From assembly GCF_900116645.1 (NCBI RefSeq), contig NZ_FPBO01000011.1, positions 145,293 to 209,292 of the forward strand: a DNA stretch of 64,000 bases, in the 5' to 3' direction. This DNA comes from Pseudoduganella namucuonensis. GTDB lineage: Bacteria; Pseudomonadota; Gammaproteobacteria; Burkholderiales; Burkholderiaceae_D. Shown here in pieces: positions 34,151-43,905 of the stretch. The translations under genes and the position numbers were made by a program. The notes under the pieces are model-generated. The model had not been told where the DNA came from. It did not search any database and saw nothing but the letters and a program-made list of their open reading frames with translations. Positions within the stretch are counted from its first letter, which is position 1. Every line of letters begins with the position of its first letter.

Positions 34151-34540
34151 AAAAAATGGTGATGGCGAGGATGAGCGATCCGGTGCCTATGCCGGTGCCG
34201 TGCGATGACGGCCGGGCTCAATGAGGATGGCGCTGGCGTCAAAATCCGGGCACGTGGGCCGGGCGGCCAAGCTTAACCGGGCCATGTCGATCCAACAAGC
34301 TTTCGCCAATCATGTTGGTGAGCATTTCGCGCGCACCGGTTCGCGCGCGGAATTACTGCTCAACGTCATCGCCGACAAGGGCTTGCAGGCCACCATCTGA
34401 TGCCTGAGGAGGACGGCAGACATTCGCGGCGCGAAACTAAACAAATAGACGCCAATGAATTTTCGTAGACCACAGGCCGCCTGTATTTAAAGGCGGTCTT
34501 GGAAGGCGCGAACGTTGGTGGACGTTCGGAGAAGTGTTCT
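34151..34540. other. 390-base stretch between the rhamnosidase start and tRNA-Leu
   Basis: It should hold the rhamnosidase promoter, though none is clear. On the plus strand a 38-codon frame (34284-34400, MSIQQAFANHVGEHFARTGS to LQATI) has no evident ribosome site and could be a gene remnant. Two inverted repeats follow the tRNA on its own strand: a hairpin at 34509-34528 (CGAACGT arms) and one at about 34480-34500. Neither has a T-run. Confidence 0.4.
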
Positions 34541-34625
34541 TGGTGCTCCGAGCCGGAATCGAACCGGCACGCCTTGCGGCGGGAGATTTTAAGTCTCCAG
34601 TGTCTACCAATTTCACCATCGGAGC
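34541..34625 (-). tRNA. tRNA-Leu (UAA)
   Basis: The 85-base minus-strand sequence has acceptor stem GCTCCGA paired with TCGGAGC, the long variable arm of a class II tRNA, an anticodon loop CTTAAAA with TAA anticodon, T-arm GGTTCGATTCC and an encoded CCA (34541-34543 on the plus strand read TGG). It decodes UUA and UUG, codons that are rare in this GC-rich genome. Confidence 0.96.
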
Positions 34626-34800
34626 GGTGCAGCCCGGCATTATGCCATGACTGAAAGATAACCACCAGAGGCGCGCGGCAGGAAATCGCGGAAGGCCGCC
34701 GCCTTGGGCCCGGGACGCAATTGGTGTAGCATGCTGGACGGCGATCCGGCCCGGCCATCTTCTTGCCGGGCCCGCCCTGCTATTTCCAAGGAAGACCCCG

Positions 34801-35637
34801 ATGCAAATCCAAATCAATGACATGCTGCGCGCCTATATCGACCCGCTGACCGAGGCCGAGTACAGCGCGCTGGAGCGCAGCATCCTGGCCGAGGGCTGCC
34901 GCGACGCCCTGGTGCTGTGGAACGACGTGCTGGTCGACGGCCACAACCGCTACGCCATCTGCCAGCAGCACAGCATCCCGTTCAAGGTCACCCAGAACAC
35001 CACCTTCCGCAACATGGAGGACGTGATGCTGTGGATGATCGACAACCACCTGGGCCGCCGCAGTGTGTCCGATTTCCAGCGCGGCGTGCTGGCGCTGCGC
35101 AAGAAGGACATCATGGAGGCGCGCGCCGCCGAGGTGTCGGCCAAGACCGCCGCCGAGGACGCGAGCATCGCGCCGCCCGAGCAGGACGATACGCCCGCGC
35201 CGGCCAAGGTGCGCACCTCGCGCGAGGATATCGCCCGCGCCGCGCGCCTGAGCAGCGCCACCCTGAGCCAGATCGAGAAGATCCAGAAGACGGCGGCGCC
35301 GGAACTGGTGGAGGCGGTGCGCTCGGGGACGATTTCGATCAACGCGGCGGCCACCGTGGCGTCGCTGCCCGAGGCCGACCAGGCGGCGGCGGTCGCCGGC
35401 GGCAAGAAGATGCTGCAACAGGCCGCCAAGGAAATCCGCGAGCAGCGCGCCGCGTCCCGGCCGCCGAAGGAGGCGAAGCAGGCGCCGTGGGAGGGCGACG
35501 ACGAGCGTCCGGCCCCGGTGAGCGAGATCGACATGCTGCGCGCGGAGGTGTCGCAGCTGAAGGAGCGCAACGCCGCGCTGAAGGCCGAGAACGCCGAACT
35601 GCGCGAGCGCATCTCGCAGCTGGTCGACGCGTCCTGA
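34801..35637 (+). CDS. orphan ParB N-terminal-domain-like DNA-binding protein
   Basis: This 278-residue protein has a ParB/Sulfiredoxin-like domain (about residues 12-80: ALERSILAEGCRDALVLWND, then LVDGHNRYAICQQHSIPF). A central helical region with HTH character follows (SREDIARAARLSSATLSQIEKIQKTAAP). The C-terminal leucine-zipper coiled coil (about 240-275) reads MLRAEVSQLKERNAALKAEN. AAGGA lies before the ATG. There is no parA and no parS site nearby, so a chromosome-partition role is unlikely; transcriptional regulation or a plasmid relic are alternatives. The next gene, a membrane protein, begins 119 bases downstream on the same strand. Confidence 0.8.
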   Translation: MQIQINDMLRAYIDPLTEAEYSALERSILAEGCRDALVLWNDVLVDGHNRYAICQQHSIPFKVTQNTTFRNMEDVMLWMIDNHLGRRSVSDFQRGVLALRKKDIMEARAAEVSAKTAAEDASIAPPEQDDTPAPAKVRTSREDIARAARLSSATLSQIEKIQKTAAPELVEAVRSGTISINAAATVASLPEADQAAAVAGGKKMLQQAAKEIREQRAASRPPKEAKQAPWEGDDERPAPVSEIDMLRAEVSQLKERNAALKAENAELRERISQLVDAS

Positions 35638-35756
35638 TTTCCTCCACCTCCCCGAGTGCGAGTAGGGCGGGGCGCTTTTGGTTCGGTTCGCACGGTTGAG
35701 ACAGGTCATCGCGGCCCGTCCCCGGCGGCCCATGCTGTGCCGTATGGAGGTGCGCC

Positions 35757-37244
35757 ATGGCCGATCCGGAACAAGGCGACGGAGCCGCGCGGCCCGTCCA
35801 GATACGCGATTTCATCTTCGTCCGCGAGCTGGCGGAAGTCTATCTACTGCTGGACTTCATTTCCGGGCGCTGGGACAAGCACCTCGAGCCCCGCGTCAAG
35901 GACCTGATCAAGGATATCTGCGAGATCGGCTGGCCGCCGGAGGACGACAACAAGTCCAGCCCGGCCAGCCAGGCCAGCCAGGCGGCGATCCTGCTGAAGG
36001 CCAAGGACATGCTGAACGCCGCCGCCAGGCCGGCCAACGGCGCCACCATCGCGTTCACGCTGCTGGTGGTGGGCGAGGACGATCCGCGCCAACAGAAGGG
36101 GGGCAAGCAGCACGAGCGCCGCGGCTCCGGTTCGGCGGCCGCGCCACCACCTGACCCGGGCGGCAGCTGGCTGGGCGCGGTGCGTGAGCGGCTGGGCCTG
36201 GGCGCGCGTCCCCCCGGCGGAAGGCGCGACGGCGAGTCCGGCAATGGCTGGCCGGGCAACAAGGCGGCCGGCGGCAACGGCGACCTGATCGCGCCCGGCC
36301 GCGGCTTCGCGCGGCCTCCCACCCGCATGTCGCTGGCGCGCACCGCCTTTCCAGGCCTGATCGGGCCGGCCGTGAAGTTCAACCGCGACATCCTGCGCAT
36401 CGTGGTGGTGCTGGTGATCTGGCTGGTGGTGACCTGTTTGCTATCCTGGAATGTCACTGCGGGCAATGTGATTCTGAGCCATCTCGACACACTTCGGACC
36501 CAGCAGCAGGAGCTGCGGCGCAAGGTCGCCGACGCGGAGGTCAAGCTGGCCGCCGACGAGCTGGCGCGACAGGCCAAGACGCAGCCGCGGGCGCCGGCCG
36601 CCGCCCCTCCCGCGCCGCCCCTGTACGCTTATTGCGACCCCGCGCGCGCGGACAGGACGGCGACGCTGGCGCAGACCTACCGCGGCGTGGAGGAATACCA
36701 TCTGTGCAAGCAGGCTGAACTGCTGGAACGCGAACTCAACGGCACCTGGCGCAACCTGAACGCCTGGCTGCAGCCATGGCGGCGGCTGTATTACCGCATC
36801 GTCAACGCGCTCGACTTCTTGCTGGGACCGCTGGCGCAGGGCGCCCGGCCGGCGCGCCAGGACTCCGACGACGAGACGGCGCGCATCCTGACCCTGGTGC
36901 TGGGCAGCGCCGTGCTGCCGCTGTTCTACGGCATCCTTGGCGCGGGCGCGGCGGTGGTGCGCGACCTGTGGCGCAAGATGCGCGAGAGCGTGCTGTCGCC
37001 GCGCGACTACACGCTGGCGCTGGGCCAGCTGGCGCTGGGCGCGACGATAGGCGCGTGCATCGGGCTGTTCGTCAACGCGTCCGGCACGACGACGAACGGG
37101 CAGATGCTCGCCGGTACGCTGACCTTGAGCGGCTCGGCGCTGTCCTTCATCGCCGGCTTCGGCGTGGAGGGCGTGTTCCTGGCGATGGAGACCTTCGTCC
37201 GGCGCGTGTTCAACGTGCCGGATCCCACGCGGCCGGCGCCCTGA
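35757..37244 (+). CDS. multi-domain membrane protein of unknown function
   Basis: This 495-residue protein has a cytosolic N-terminal region (FVRELAEVYLLLDFISGRWDKHLEP), a Gly/Pro/Arg-rich linker (about 115-200) and a membrane span near 211-232 (ILRIVVVLVIWLVVTCLLSW). A coiled-coil-like stretch (LDTLRTQQQELRRKVADAEV) and an Ala/Pro stretch follow, then a C-terminal domain with three hydrophobic segments (about 377, 418 and 456 onward). GGAGG before the ATG supports the start. I recognise no family; the architecture would suit an envelope sensor or scaffold. It follows the ParB-like gene on the same strand. Confidence 0.75.
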   Translation: MADPEQGDGAARPVQIRDFIFVRELAEVYLLLDFISGRWDKHLEPRVKDLIKDICEIGWPPEDDNKSSPASQASQAAILLKAKDMLNAAARPANGATIAFTLLVVGEDDPRQQKGGKQHERRGSGSAAAPPPDPGGSWLGAVRERLGLGARPPGGRRDGESGNGWPGNKAAGGNGDLIAPGRGFARPPTRMSLARTAFPGLIGPAVKFNRDILRIVVVLVIWLVVTCLLSWNVTAGNVILSHLDTLRTQQQELRRKVADAEVKLAADELARQAKTQPRAPAAAPPAPPLYAYCDPARADRTATLAQTYRGVEEYHLCKQAELLERELNGTWRNLNAWLQPWRRLYYRIVNALDFLLGPLAQGARPARQDSDDETARILTLVLGSAVLPLFYGILGAGAAVVRDLWRKMRESVLSPRDYTLALGQLALGATIGACIGLFVNASGTTTNGQMLAGTLTLSGSALSFIAGFGVEGVFLAMETFVRRVFNVPDPTRPAP

Positions 37245-37277
37245 GCGGCGCCGTTCGATCGCGTCGTCAGATGGCCA

Positions 37278-38560
37278 TCAGATCGCCGCCAGCGCGGCGC
37301 GCAGGTCCGAGCGCAGGTCCTCGACGTCCTCGATGCCGACCGAGAGCCGTATCAGGCCGTCGCCTATGCCCAGCAGCGCGCGCTGGGCGGGCGGAATGGT
37401 GGCGTGGGTCATCAGCGCCGGATGCTCGATCAGGCTTTCCACGCCGCCCAGGCTTTCCGCCAGGGCGAACACCTCGCAGCGTTCCAGGAAGCGGCGCGCG
37501 CCGGGCAGGTCGGTGTCCAGCGCGATGGAGATGATGCCGCCGAAGCCCTCCATCTGCCGCCGCGCCAGCTCGTGCTGCGGGTGCGAGGCCAGGCCGGGGT
37601 AGTGGACCTTCTTCACCTTGGGCTCGCGCTCCAGCCATTCGGCCAGCCGCAGTGCGCTGGCGCAGTGGCGCTCCATGCGGATGGCCAGCGTCTTCACGCC
37701 GCGCAGCGCCAGGAAACTGTCGAACGGCCCGGCGATGGCGCCCACGGAATTCTGCAGGAAGGCCAACTGCTCGCGCCACGCGGCCTGGCGCTCCTCGCCG
37801 GCCACCACGGCGATGCCGCCGATGATGTCCGAGTGGCCGTTCAGGTACTTGGTGGCCGAGTGCACGACGATGTCGAAGCCGTGCTCGAGCGGGCGCTGCA
37901 CCAGCGGGCTGGCGAAGGTGTTGTCGGCCACGGCGATGATGCCGCGCTCGCGGCAGATCTTCGCGATGGCCCGCAGGTCGGCCAGCTTGAGCATGGGGTT
38001 GGTGGGCGTCTCCACCCACACCATGCGCGTCTCGGGGCGGATCGCGGCCAGCAGGTTTTCCGGATTGGTCAGGTCCACGTAGCTGAAGTCCAGGCCCGCG
38101 CTGCGGCGGCGCACGCGCTCGAACAGGCGGTAGCTGCCGCCGTACATGTCGTCGCCGGCGATGATGTGGGCGCCGGCGTCGGCGATCTCCAGCACGGTGG
38201 CGATGGCGGCCAGGCCGGAGGCGAAGGCGAAGCCCTGCGCGCCGCTTTCCAGGTCCGCCACGCAGCGCTCCAGCGCCCAGCGCGTGGGGTTGTGCGAGCG
38301 GCCGTAGTCCAGGCCCTTGTGCACGCCCGGGCTCTCCTGCACGAAGGTGGAGGTGGCGTAGATCGGCGGCATGATGGCGCCGGTCGACGGGTCGGGGGAC
38401 TGGCCGGCGTGGATCACGCGCGTGGCCAGGTGGGCCTTGTGAGAACCCGAAGCGAAGGCCGGGGTCAGACCATGGCCTGTCCCTTCGGGATCGGGAGCAG
38501 CTCCACTGGGGCTACTCCCCCCCGGATTCTGCCGCTGGTTTTGGGGAGGCTGTTGTCGGC

Positions 38561-38564
<4 letters not shown>
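37278..38564 (-). CDS. cystathionine gamma-synthase/lyase family PLP enzyme with a repeat-derived N-terminus
   Basis: The conserved enzyme spans about 387 residues from SHKAHLATRVIHAGQSPDPSTGAI to the stop, with the PLP lysine in HSATKYLNGHSD, SGLAAIATVL, and the SLGGVESLIEHPA motif near the end. It interconverts cysteine and homocysteine via cystathionine, together with the upstream cystathionine beta-synthase. There is no ATG at the expected start. A TTG at 38564 overlaps the upstream stop codon (TTGA) and has AGGA seven bases before it, giving a 428-residue protein whose first 40 or so residues (SRQQPPQNQRQNPGGSSPSG...) come from a palindromic-repeat sequence. GTG at 38417 is a poorer alternative because it would cut conserved residues. 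Confidence 0.85.
38456..38560. repeat. partial repeat related to the CCGGGGTCAGACC palindrome, copy 2
   Basis: It shares AAGGCCGGGGTCAGACC and the flanking motif encoding NQRQNPG with the element near 14250-14300, but the centre is replaced by other inverted sequence, including a GGGAGCAGC/GCTACTCCC stem at 38493-38519. It lies entirely between the end of the cystathionine beta-synthase gene and the conserved start of the gamma-synthase homologue and is open in that reading frame. Confidence 0.65.
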
Positions 38565-39937
<1,373 letters not shown>

Positions 39938-40108
39938 TTGTTCTCCTCGCACCGGCGCTGGCGTGGCGGATTGTGTCCGCCACCGCGACCGTGAAAAAGG
40001 CGGATTTTGGGCCGCACGGTTCACACTAGGAAGGAATCTTTACGTACTTGTATATGCGGATTCCGGGAGCAGCGAGGAAAGTATGCGCCAAATTCGCCGG
40101 GTGCGCCT

Positions 40109-40114
40109 TATAAT
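40109..40114 (+). promoter_or_regulatory. putative -10 box of tdk
   Basis: A perfect TATAAT lies 38 bases before the tdk GTG start, in the 215-base divergent region between cbs and tdk. The -35 region is not convincing. Confidence 0.45.
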
Positions 40115-40152
40115 CGCGCTCAAGAAGAACCCAGTAAAACCAGGAAATCGCT

Positions 40153-40707
40153 GTGGCAAAGCTCTATTTTCGATACTCGGCGATGAACGCCGGTAAATCG
40201 ACCGCAATGTTGCAAGTTGCGCACAATTACGAGGAACAGGGGCAGACGGTGCGCCTGTTCACGGCGGCCATCGACAACCGCTACGGCGTCGGCCAGGTGA
40301 CGTCGCGGCTGGGGCCGCACCGCCAGACCGAGGTGTTCGACGCCGACACCAACTTCCTGCGCATCATCGACCAGAAGATCGCCTGCCTGCTGATCGACGA
40401 GGCGCAGTTCCTCGGCACCGTGCAGGTGCAGCAATTGCACAAGCTGGCGCAAGTGCGCGGCATCCCCGTCATCACCTACGGCCTGCGCACCGACTTCCGC
40501 GGCGAACCCTTCCCCGGCTCGGCCTATCTGCTGGCGCTGGCCGACGACATCGAGGAGCTGAAGAACATCTGCACCTGCGGCAAGAAGGCCACGATGAACA
40601 TCCGCGTGGACCAGGACGGCAAGCGCATCAAGGAGGGCGAGCAGATCAGCATCGGCGGCAACGAGAGCTACCGCCAGGCCTGCGGCCGCTGCTTCTACTC
40701 GGAATAA
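40153..40707 (+). CDS. tdk: thymidine kinase
   Basis: This 184-residue type II thymidine kinase phosphorylates thymidine with ATP in pyrimidine salvage. The P-loop is SAMNAGKST (residues 9-17), the Walker B-like LLIDEAQF, and the lasso/zinc region holds Cys pairs in CTCGKKA and CGRCFYSE. Length matches the bacterial family. The start is GTG with AGGA upstream. The gene is followed after 57 bases by a small HExxH membrane protein on the same strand. Confidence 0.95.
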   Translation: MAKLYFRYSAMNAGKSTAMLQVAHNYEEQGQTVRLFTAAIDNRYGVGQVTSRLGPHRQTEVFDADTNFLRIIDQKIACLLIDEAQFLGTVQVQQLHKLAQVRGIPVITYGLRTDFRGEPFPGSAYLLALADDIEELKNICTCGKKATMNIRVDQDGKRIKEGEQISIGGNESYRQACGRCFYSE

Positions 40708-40764
40708 ACCATGCGCGCCGGCTCCGCCACCACCACGGGCCGGACCGGCCAGCAGGGCTGAACC

Positions 40765-41304
40765 ATGTTCGAATGCGACGCCATCGCCCCGCTGTGGTTC
40801 TGCCAGCACCGGGCGGCGGCGCTCGACGTGCTGCTGTACCTGGCGCCGTCGCTGGCGCTGGCGCTGGTGATCCGCCGCCTGTCGGCGCGCCATCCCTTCT
40901 TTTTCCTGTTCACGCTGGCCGGCACCGTCTGCCACGAGATGGCGCACTTCGGCGTCGGCCTGCTGACGGGCGCGCGGCCGGCCGCGTTCACCGTGATTCC
41001 GCGCCGGGTGGACAAGGGCTGGGAGCTCGGCTCCGTCAGCCTGACGCGGGTGCGCTGGTACAACGCGGCCCCGGCCGCGCTGGCGCCGTTCCTGATCGTG
41101 GCGCTGCCGTTCATGGTGGCGCTGTGGCGCACGCGGCCCGGCTGGGGCTTCGAGCCGGTGGACCTGCTGCTGGCCTTCGTTGTGGCGCCGCAATTTCTCG
41201 CTTGCTGGCCATCGGCGGTTGACTGGAAGATCGCTTTGCGCTCATGGCCCTACCTGTTCATCGCGGCCTTCGCTTGGTGGGCATTGCAACATGCGCATTT
41301 TTAA
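40765..41304 (+). CDS. small membrane protein with HExxH motif (M50-like putative metallopeptidase)
   Basis: This 179-residue protein has about five hydrophobic segments. The second contains TVCHEMAHFGVGLLTGARP, an HExxH zinc-binding motif within a membrane helix, as in site-2-protease (M50) enzymes. The usual second zinc-binding motif (N/D-P-x-x-D/G) is not obvious; a candidate aspartate is in EPVDLLLAF. It may be a minimal M50-like protease or a non-catalytic relative. A short GGCCGG/CCGGCC hairpin (40738-40750) precedes the start. Confidence 0.65.
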   Translation: MFECDAIAPLWFCQHRAAALDVLLYLAPSLALALVIRRLSARHPFFFLFTLAGTVCHEMAHFGVGLLTGARPAAFTVIPRRVDKGWELGSVSLTRVRWYNAAPAALAPFLIVALPFMVALWRTRPGWGFEPVDLLLAFVVAPQFLACWPSAVDWKIALRSWPYLFIAAFAWWALQHAHF

Positions 41305-41423
41305 TTCGGCCTTAAGCATCCGACCCGAAACTGTGCAGGACAGTGGCTGCGCCGCCGCTGCGATGGCTGTAGAATAAGGCGCAGTTCGTAGTTTCCCCTG
41401 AATATAGAGTACGGAGTTAGCCA

Positions 41424-43667
41424 ATGAAGAAGCAGATGCTGTTGAGCGCGATTGCGCTGGCGATTTCAGTCCAGGTGGGCGCCGCGGTGCCGGAGAAGGC
41501 TGACGTCAAGCCACAGGCGCAGCAAAGCCAGGCCGCCGTGTGGGCCTCGCACGTGCTGTCCCGCTTCCACTACAAGGCTACGCCGTTGGACGACGCGATG
41601 TCGGAGAAGATCTTCGACCGCTATTTCAAGTCCCTGGACAGCGAGAAGCTGTTCTTCGTGCAATCCGATATCGACCAATATTCGCCGGTGCGCACGCGGC
41701 TGGACGACGCCATCATGGGCGAGAACCTCACCGTGCCCTTCGGTATATATAATTTATACCAGCAGCGCTTCAACGAGCGCATGGCTTACGCGCGCGAGCT
41801 GTTGAAGGGCAAGTTCGATTTCACCGCCGACGAGAGCTACCAGATCGACCGCGAGAAGGCCGAGTGGCCGAAGAACGACGCCGAGGTCAAGGACCTGTGG
41901 CGCAAGCGCGTGAAGAACGACTGGCTGCGCCTGAAGCTGGCCGGCAAGGAAGACAAGGCCATCCGCGAGACGCTGGAGAAGCGCTACGACAATTACGTGA
42001 GCCGCTCGCGCAAGCTGAACAACGAGGACGTGTTCCAGATCTTCATGAACGCGTACGCGATGTCGATCGAGCCGCACACCAACTACTTGGGCCCGCGCGC
42101 CGCCGACAATTTCGACATCGCCATGCGCCTGTCGCTGGAGGGCATCGGCGCGCAGCTGCAGCAGCGCGACGACTACACCGTGATCCGCGAGGTGGTGCCG
42201 GGCAGCCCGGCCGCCTTGTCGGGCAAGCTGAAAGTGGGCGACCGCATCGTCGGCGTGGCGCAGGGCGAGAGCGGCCCGTTCCAGGACGTGGTCGGCTGGC
42301 GCATCGACGACGTGGTGCAGCTGATCCGCGGCGCCAAGGATTCCGTGGTGCGCCTGCAGATCCTGCCGGCCGAGGCCGGTCCCGACGGCAAGCTGGCCCA
42401 GCTGTCGCTGGTGCGCAAGAAAATCAGCATGGAAGAGCAGTCGGCCAAGAAAACCATCATGGAAGTGCGCGACGGCGCCGTCAAGCGCCGCATCGGCGTG
42501 ATCGCGCTGCCGACCTTCTACCAGGACTTCGAGGCGCGCCGCCGCGGCGACAAGGACTTCAAGAGCGCCACGCGCGACGTCGAACGCCTGCTGGGCGAGT
42601 TGAAGCGCGAGAAGGTCGACAACGTCCTGATCGACCTGCGCAACAATGGCGGCGGTTCCTTGCACGAGGCGGTCGAATTGACGGGCCTGTTCATCGACAA
42701 GGGCCCCGTGGTGCAGCAGCGCAACGCGCAGAACAAGGTCGAGGTGGAGAGCGACACCCGCGCCGGCCTGGCCTGGGACGGTCCGGTGGGCGTGCTGATC
42801 AACCGCAGCTCGGCGTCGGCGTCGGAGATCTTCGCCGCCGCGCTGCAGGATTACGGCCGCGGCCTGGTGATCGGCGAACCGTCGTTCGGCAAGGGCACCG
42901 TGCAGACCCTGTGGAACCTGGACCGCTACGCGCAGGGCGACAAGGCGCCGCGCTTCGGCGAGCTGAAAATGACGATCGCGCAATTCTTCCGCATCAACGG
43001 CGGCACCACCCAGCTGCGCGGCGTGGTGCCGGACATCAGCCTGCCGTCGATGTCCGATCCGGACAACTTCGGCGAGTCGAGCTACGACAACGCCTTGCCG
43101 TGGACCTCCATCAAGCCCGCCGTCTACATCCCGGCCGGCGACCTGAAGGAAATCGTGCCGCTGCTGGACAAGAAACACGAGGCGCGCGTGGCCAAGGACA
43201 AGGACTTCCAGTACCTGGCCGAGGACATAGCGCTGGTCAAGAAGCTGCGCAAGGACAACACGATTTCGCTGAACGAGACCGCGCGCCGCAAGGAACGCGA
43301 CCAGCAGGAGGCGCGCGCCAAGCTGCGTGAACAGCGCCTGGTCAACGCCGCGCCGTCGCCGGACGATCCGGTGCTGCTGCCGGATCCGAAGGAGGCCCTG
43401 AACAAGGCGATCTCGGCCAAGCCGGCCAACGCCAAGGCGTCGCGACAGGTGGCGGCGGTGAAGGGCGCCTTGCGCACGGACGACGGCCTGCAGGCCGACG
43501 AGCGCGCGCTGTCGGCCGAGCTGGACGCGGAAAAAGCGGCCAAGGCGGCCAAGGACGTGCTGCTGAACGAAGCCGTGCACATCCTGGCGGACGAGGTCGG
43601 CCTGCTGAAAACCGACACGCGCCTGGCCTCGCGCGTGCTGCCGTACGCGGCGGACGTGGGCAAATAG
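41424..43667 (+). CDS. prc: carboxy-terminal processing (tail-specific) protease Prc
   Basis: This 747-residue periplasmic serine protease has a signal peptide (MKKQMLLSAIALAISVQVGA), an N-terminal helical domain, a PDZ domain (about residues 230-320: IREVVPGSPAALSGKLKVGDRIVGV) and the S41 catalytic domain with the Ser-Lys dyad S465 (NRSSASASEIFAA) and K490 (PSFGKGTVQT). The C-terminal DUF3340-like region is highly charged. Prc trims lipoprotein and penicillin-binding-protein substrates from their C-terminus. GGAG precedes the ATG and a terminator follows, so it is probably a single transcription unit. Confidence 0.95.
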   Translation: MKKQMLLSAIALAISVQVGAAVPEKADVKPQAQQSQAAVWASHVLSRFHYKATPLDDAMSEKIFDRYFKSLDSEKLFFVQSDIDQYSPVRTRLDDAIMGENLTVPFGIYNLYQQRFNERMAYARELLKGKFDFTADESYQIDREKAEWPKNDAEVKDLWRKRVKNDWLRLKLAGKEDKAIRETLEKRYDNYVSRSRKLNNEDVFQIFMNAYAMSIEPHTNYLGPRAADNFDIAMRLSLEGIGAQLQQRDDYTVIREVVPGSPAALSGKLKVGDRIVGVAQGESGPFQDVVGWRIDDVVQLIRGAKDSVVRLQILPAEAGPDGKLAQLSLVRKKISMEEQSAKKTIMEVRDGAVKRRIGVIALPTFYQDFEARRRGDKDFKSATRDVERLLGELKREKVDNVLIDLRNNGGGSLHEAVELTGLFIDKGPVVQQRNAQNKVEVESDTRAGLAWDGPVGVLINRSSASASEIFAAALQDYGRGLVIGEPSFGKGTVQTLWNLDRYAQGDKAPRFGELKMTIAQFFRINGGTTQLRGVVPDISLPSMSDPDNFGESSYDNALPWTSIKPAVYIPAGDLKEIVPLLDKKHEARVAKDKDFQYLAEDIALVKKLRKDNTISLNETARRKERDQQEARAKLREQRLVNAAPSPDDPVLLPDPKEALNKAISAKPANAKASRQVAAVKGALRTDDGLQADERALSAELDAEKAAKAAKDVLLNEAVHILADEVGLLKTDTRLASRVLPYAADVGK

Positions 43668-43781
43668 TTGAGTTATTCGCGTCGATTATTTCTATCATCA
43701 CCAATATAAATTAGAAAAATATGGCGCAATGCAGCATTATCGTAACTGTCTCCTCTATTCTCCCTCCAAGGAAATAGATTC

Positions 43782-43810
43782 AGCCCGCTCCAGTAGCGGG
43801 CTTTTTTTTA
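43782..43810 (+). terminator. rho-independent terminator downstream of prc
   Basis: An AGCCCGCT arm and the matching AGCGGGCT arm (loop CCAGT) are followed by a run of eight T. It lies 115 bases after the prc stop. Confidence 0.85.
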
Positions 43811-43837
43811 TCCGTGGCTTTCCCGCCGCGGTGTAAT

Positions 43838-43877
43838 CACCCCCGGGGTGTTTTCCAAAAATACCCCTGGGGTATTT
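43838..43877. promoter_or_regulatory. paired palindromes upstream of the NHL/M23 gene, candidate operator
   Basis: A near-palindrome CACCCCCGGGGTG (43838-43850) and a perfect 9+1+9 palindrome AAATACCCCTGGGGTATTT (43859-43877) sit side by side, both built on an ACCCC/GGGGT core. The second ends 28 bases before the ATG at 43906. Their spacing and shared core suggest two sites for a dimeric regulator overlapping the promoter. Confidence 0.5.
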
Positions 43878-43905
43878 ACGCGGCGCGGGCGTGGCAGGAT
43901 TTAGA

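Noticed and set aside
34284..34400. 38-codon plus-strand frame upstream of tRNA-Leu
   Set aside because: Too short and without a Shine-Dalgarno; kept only as a note in the intergenic description.
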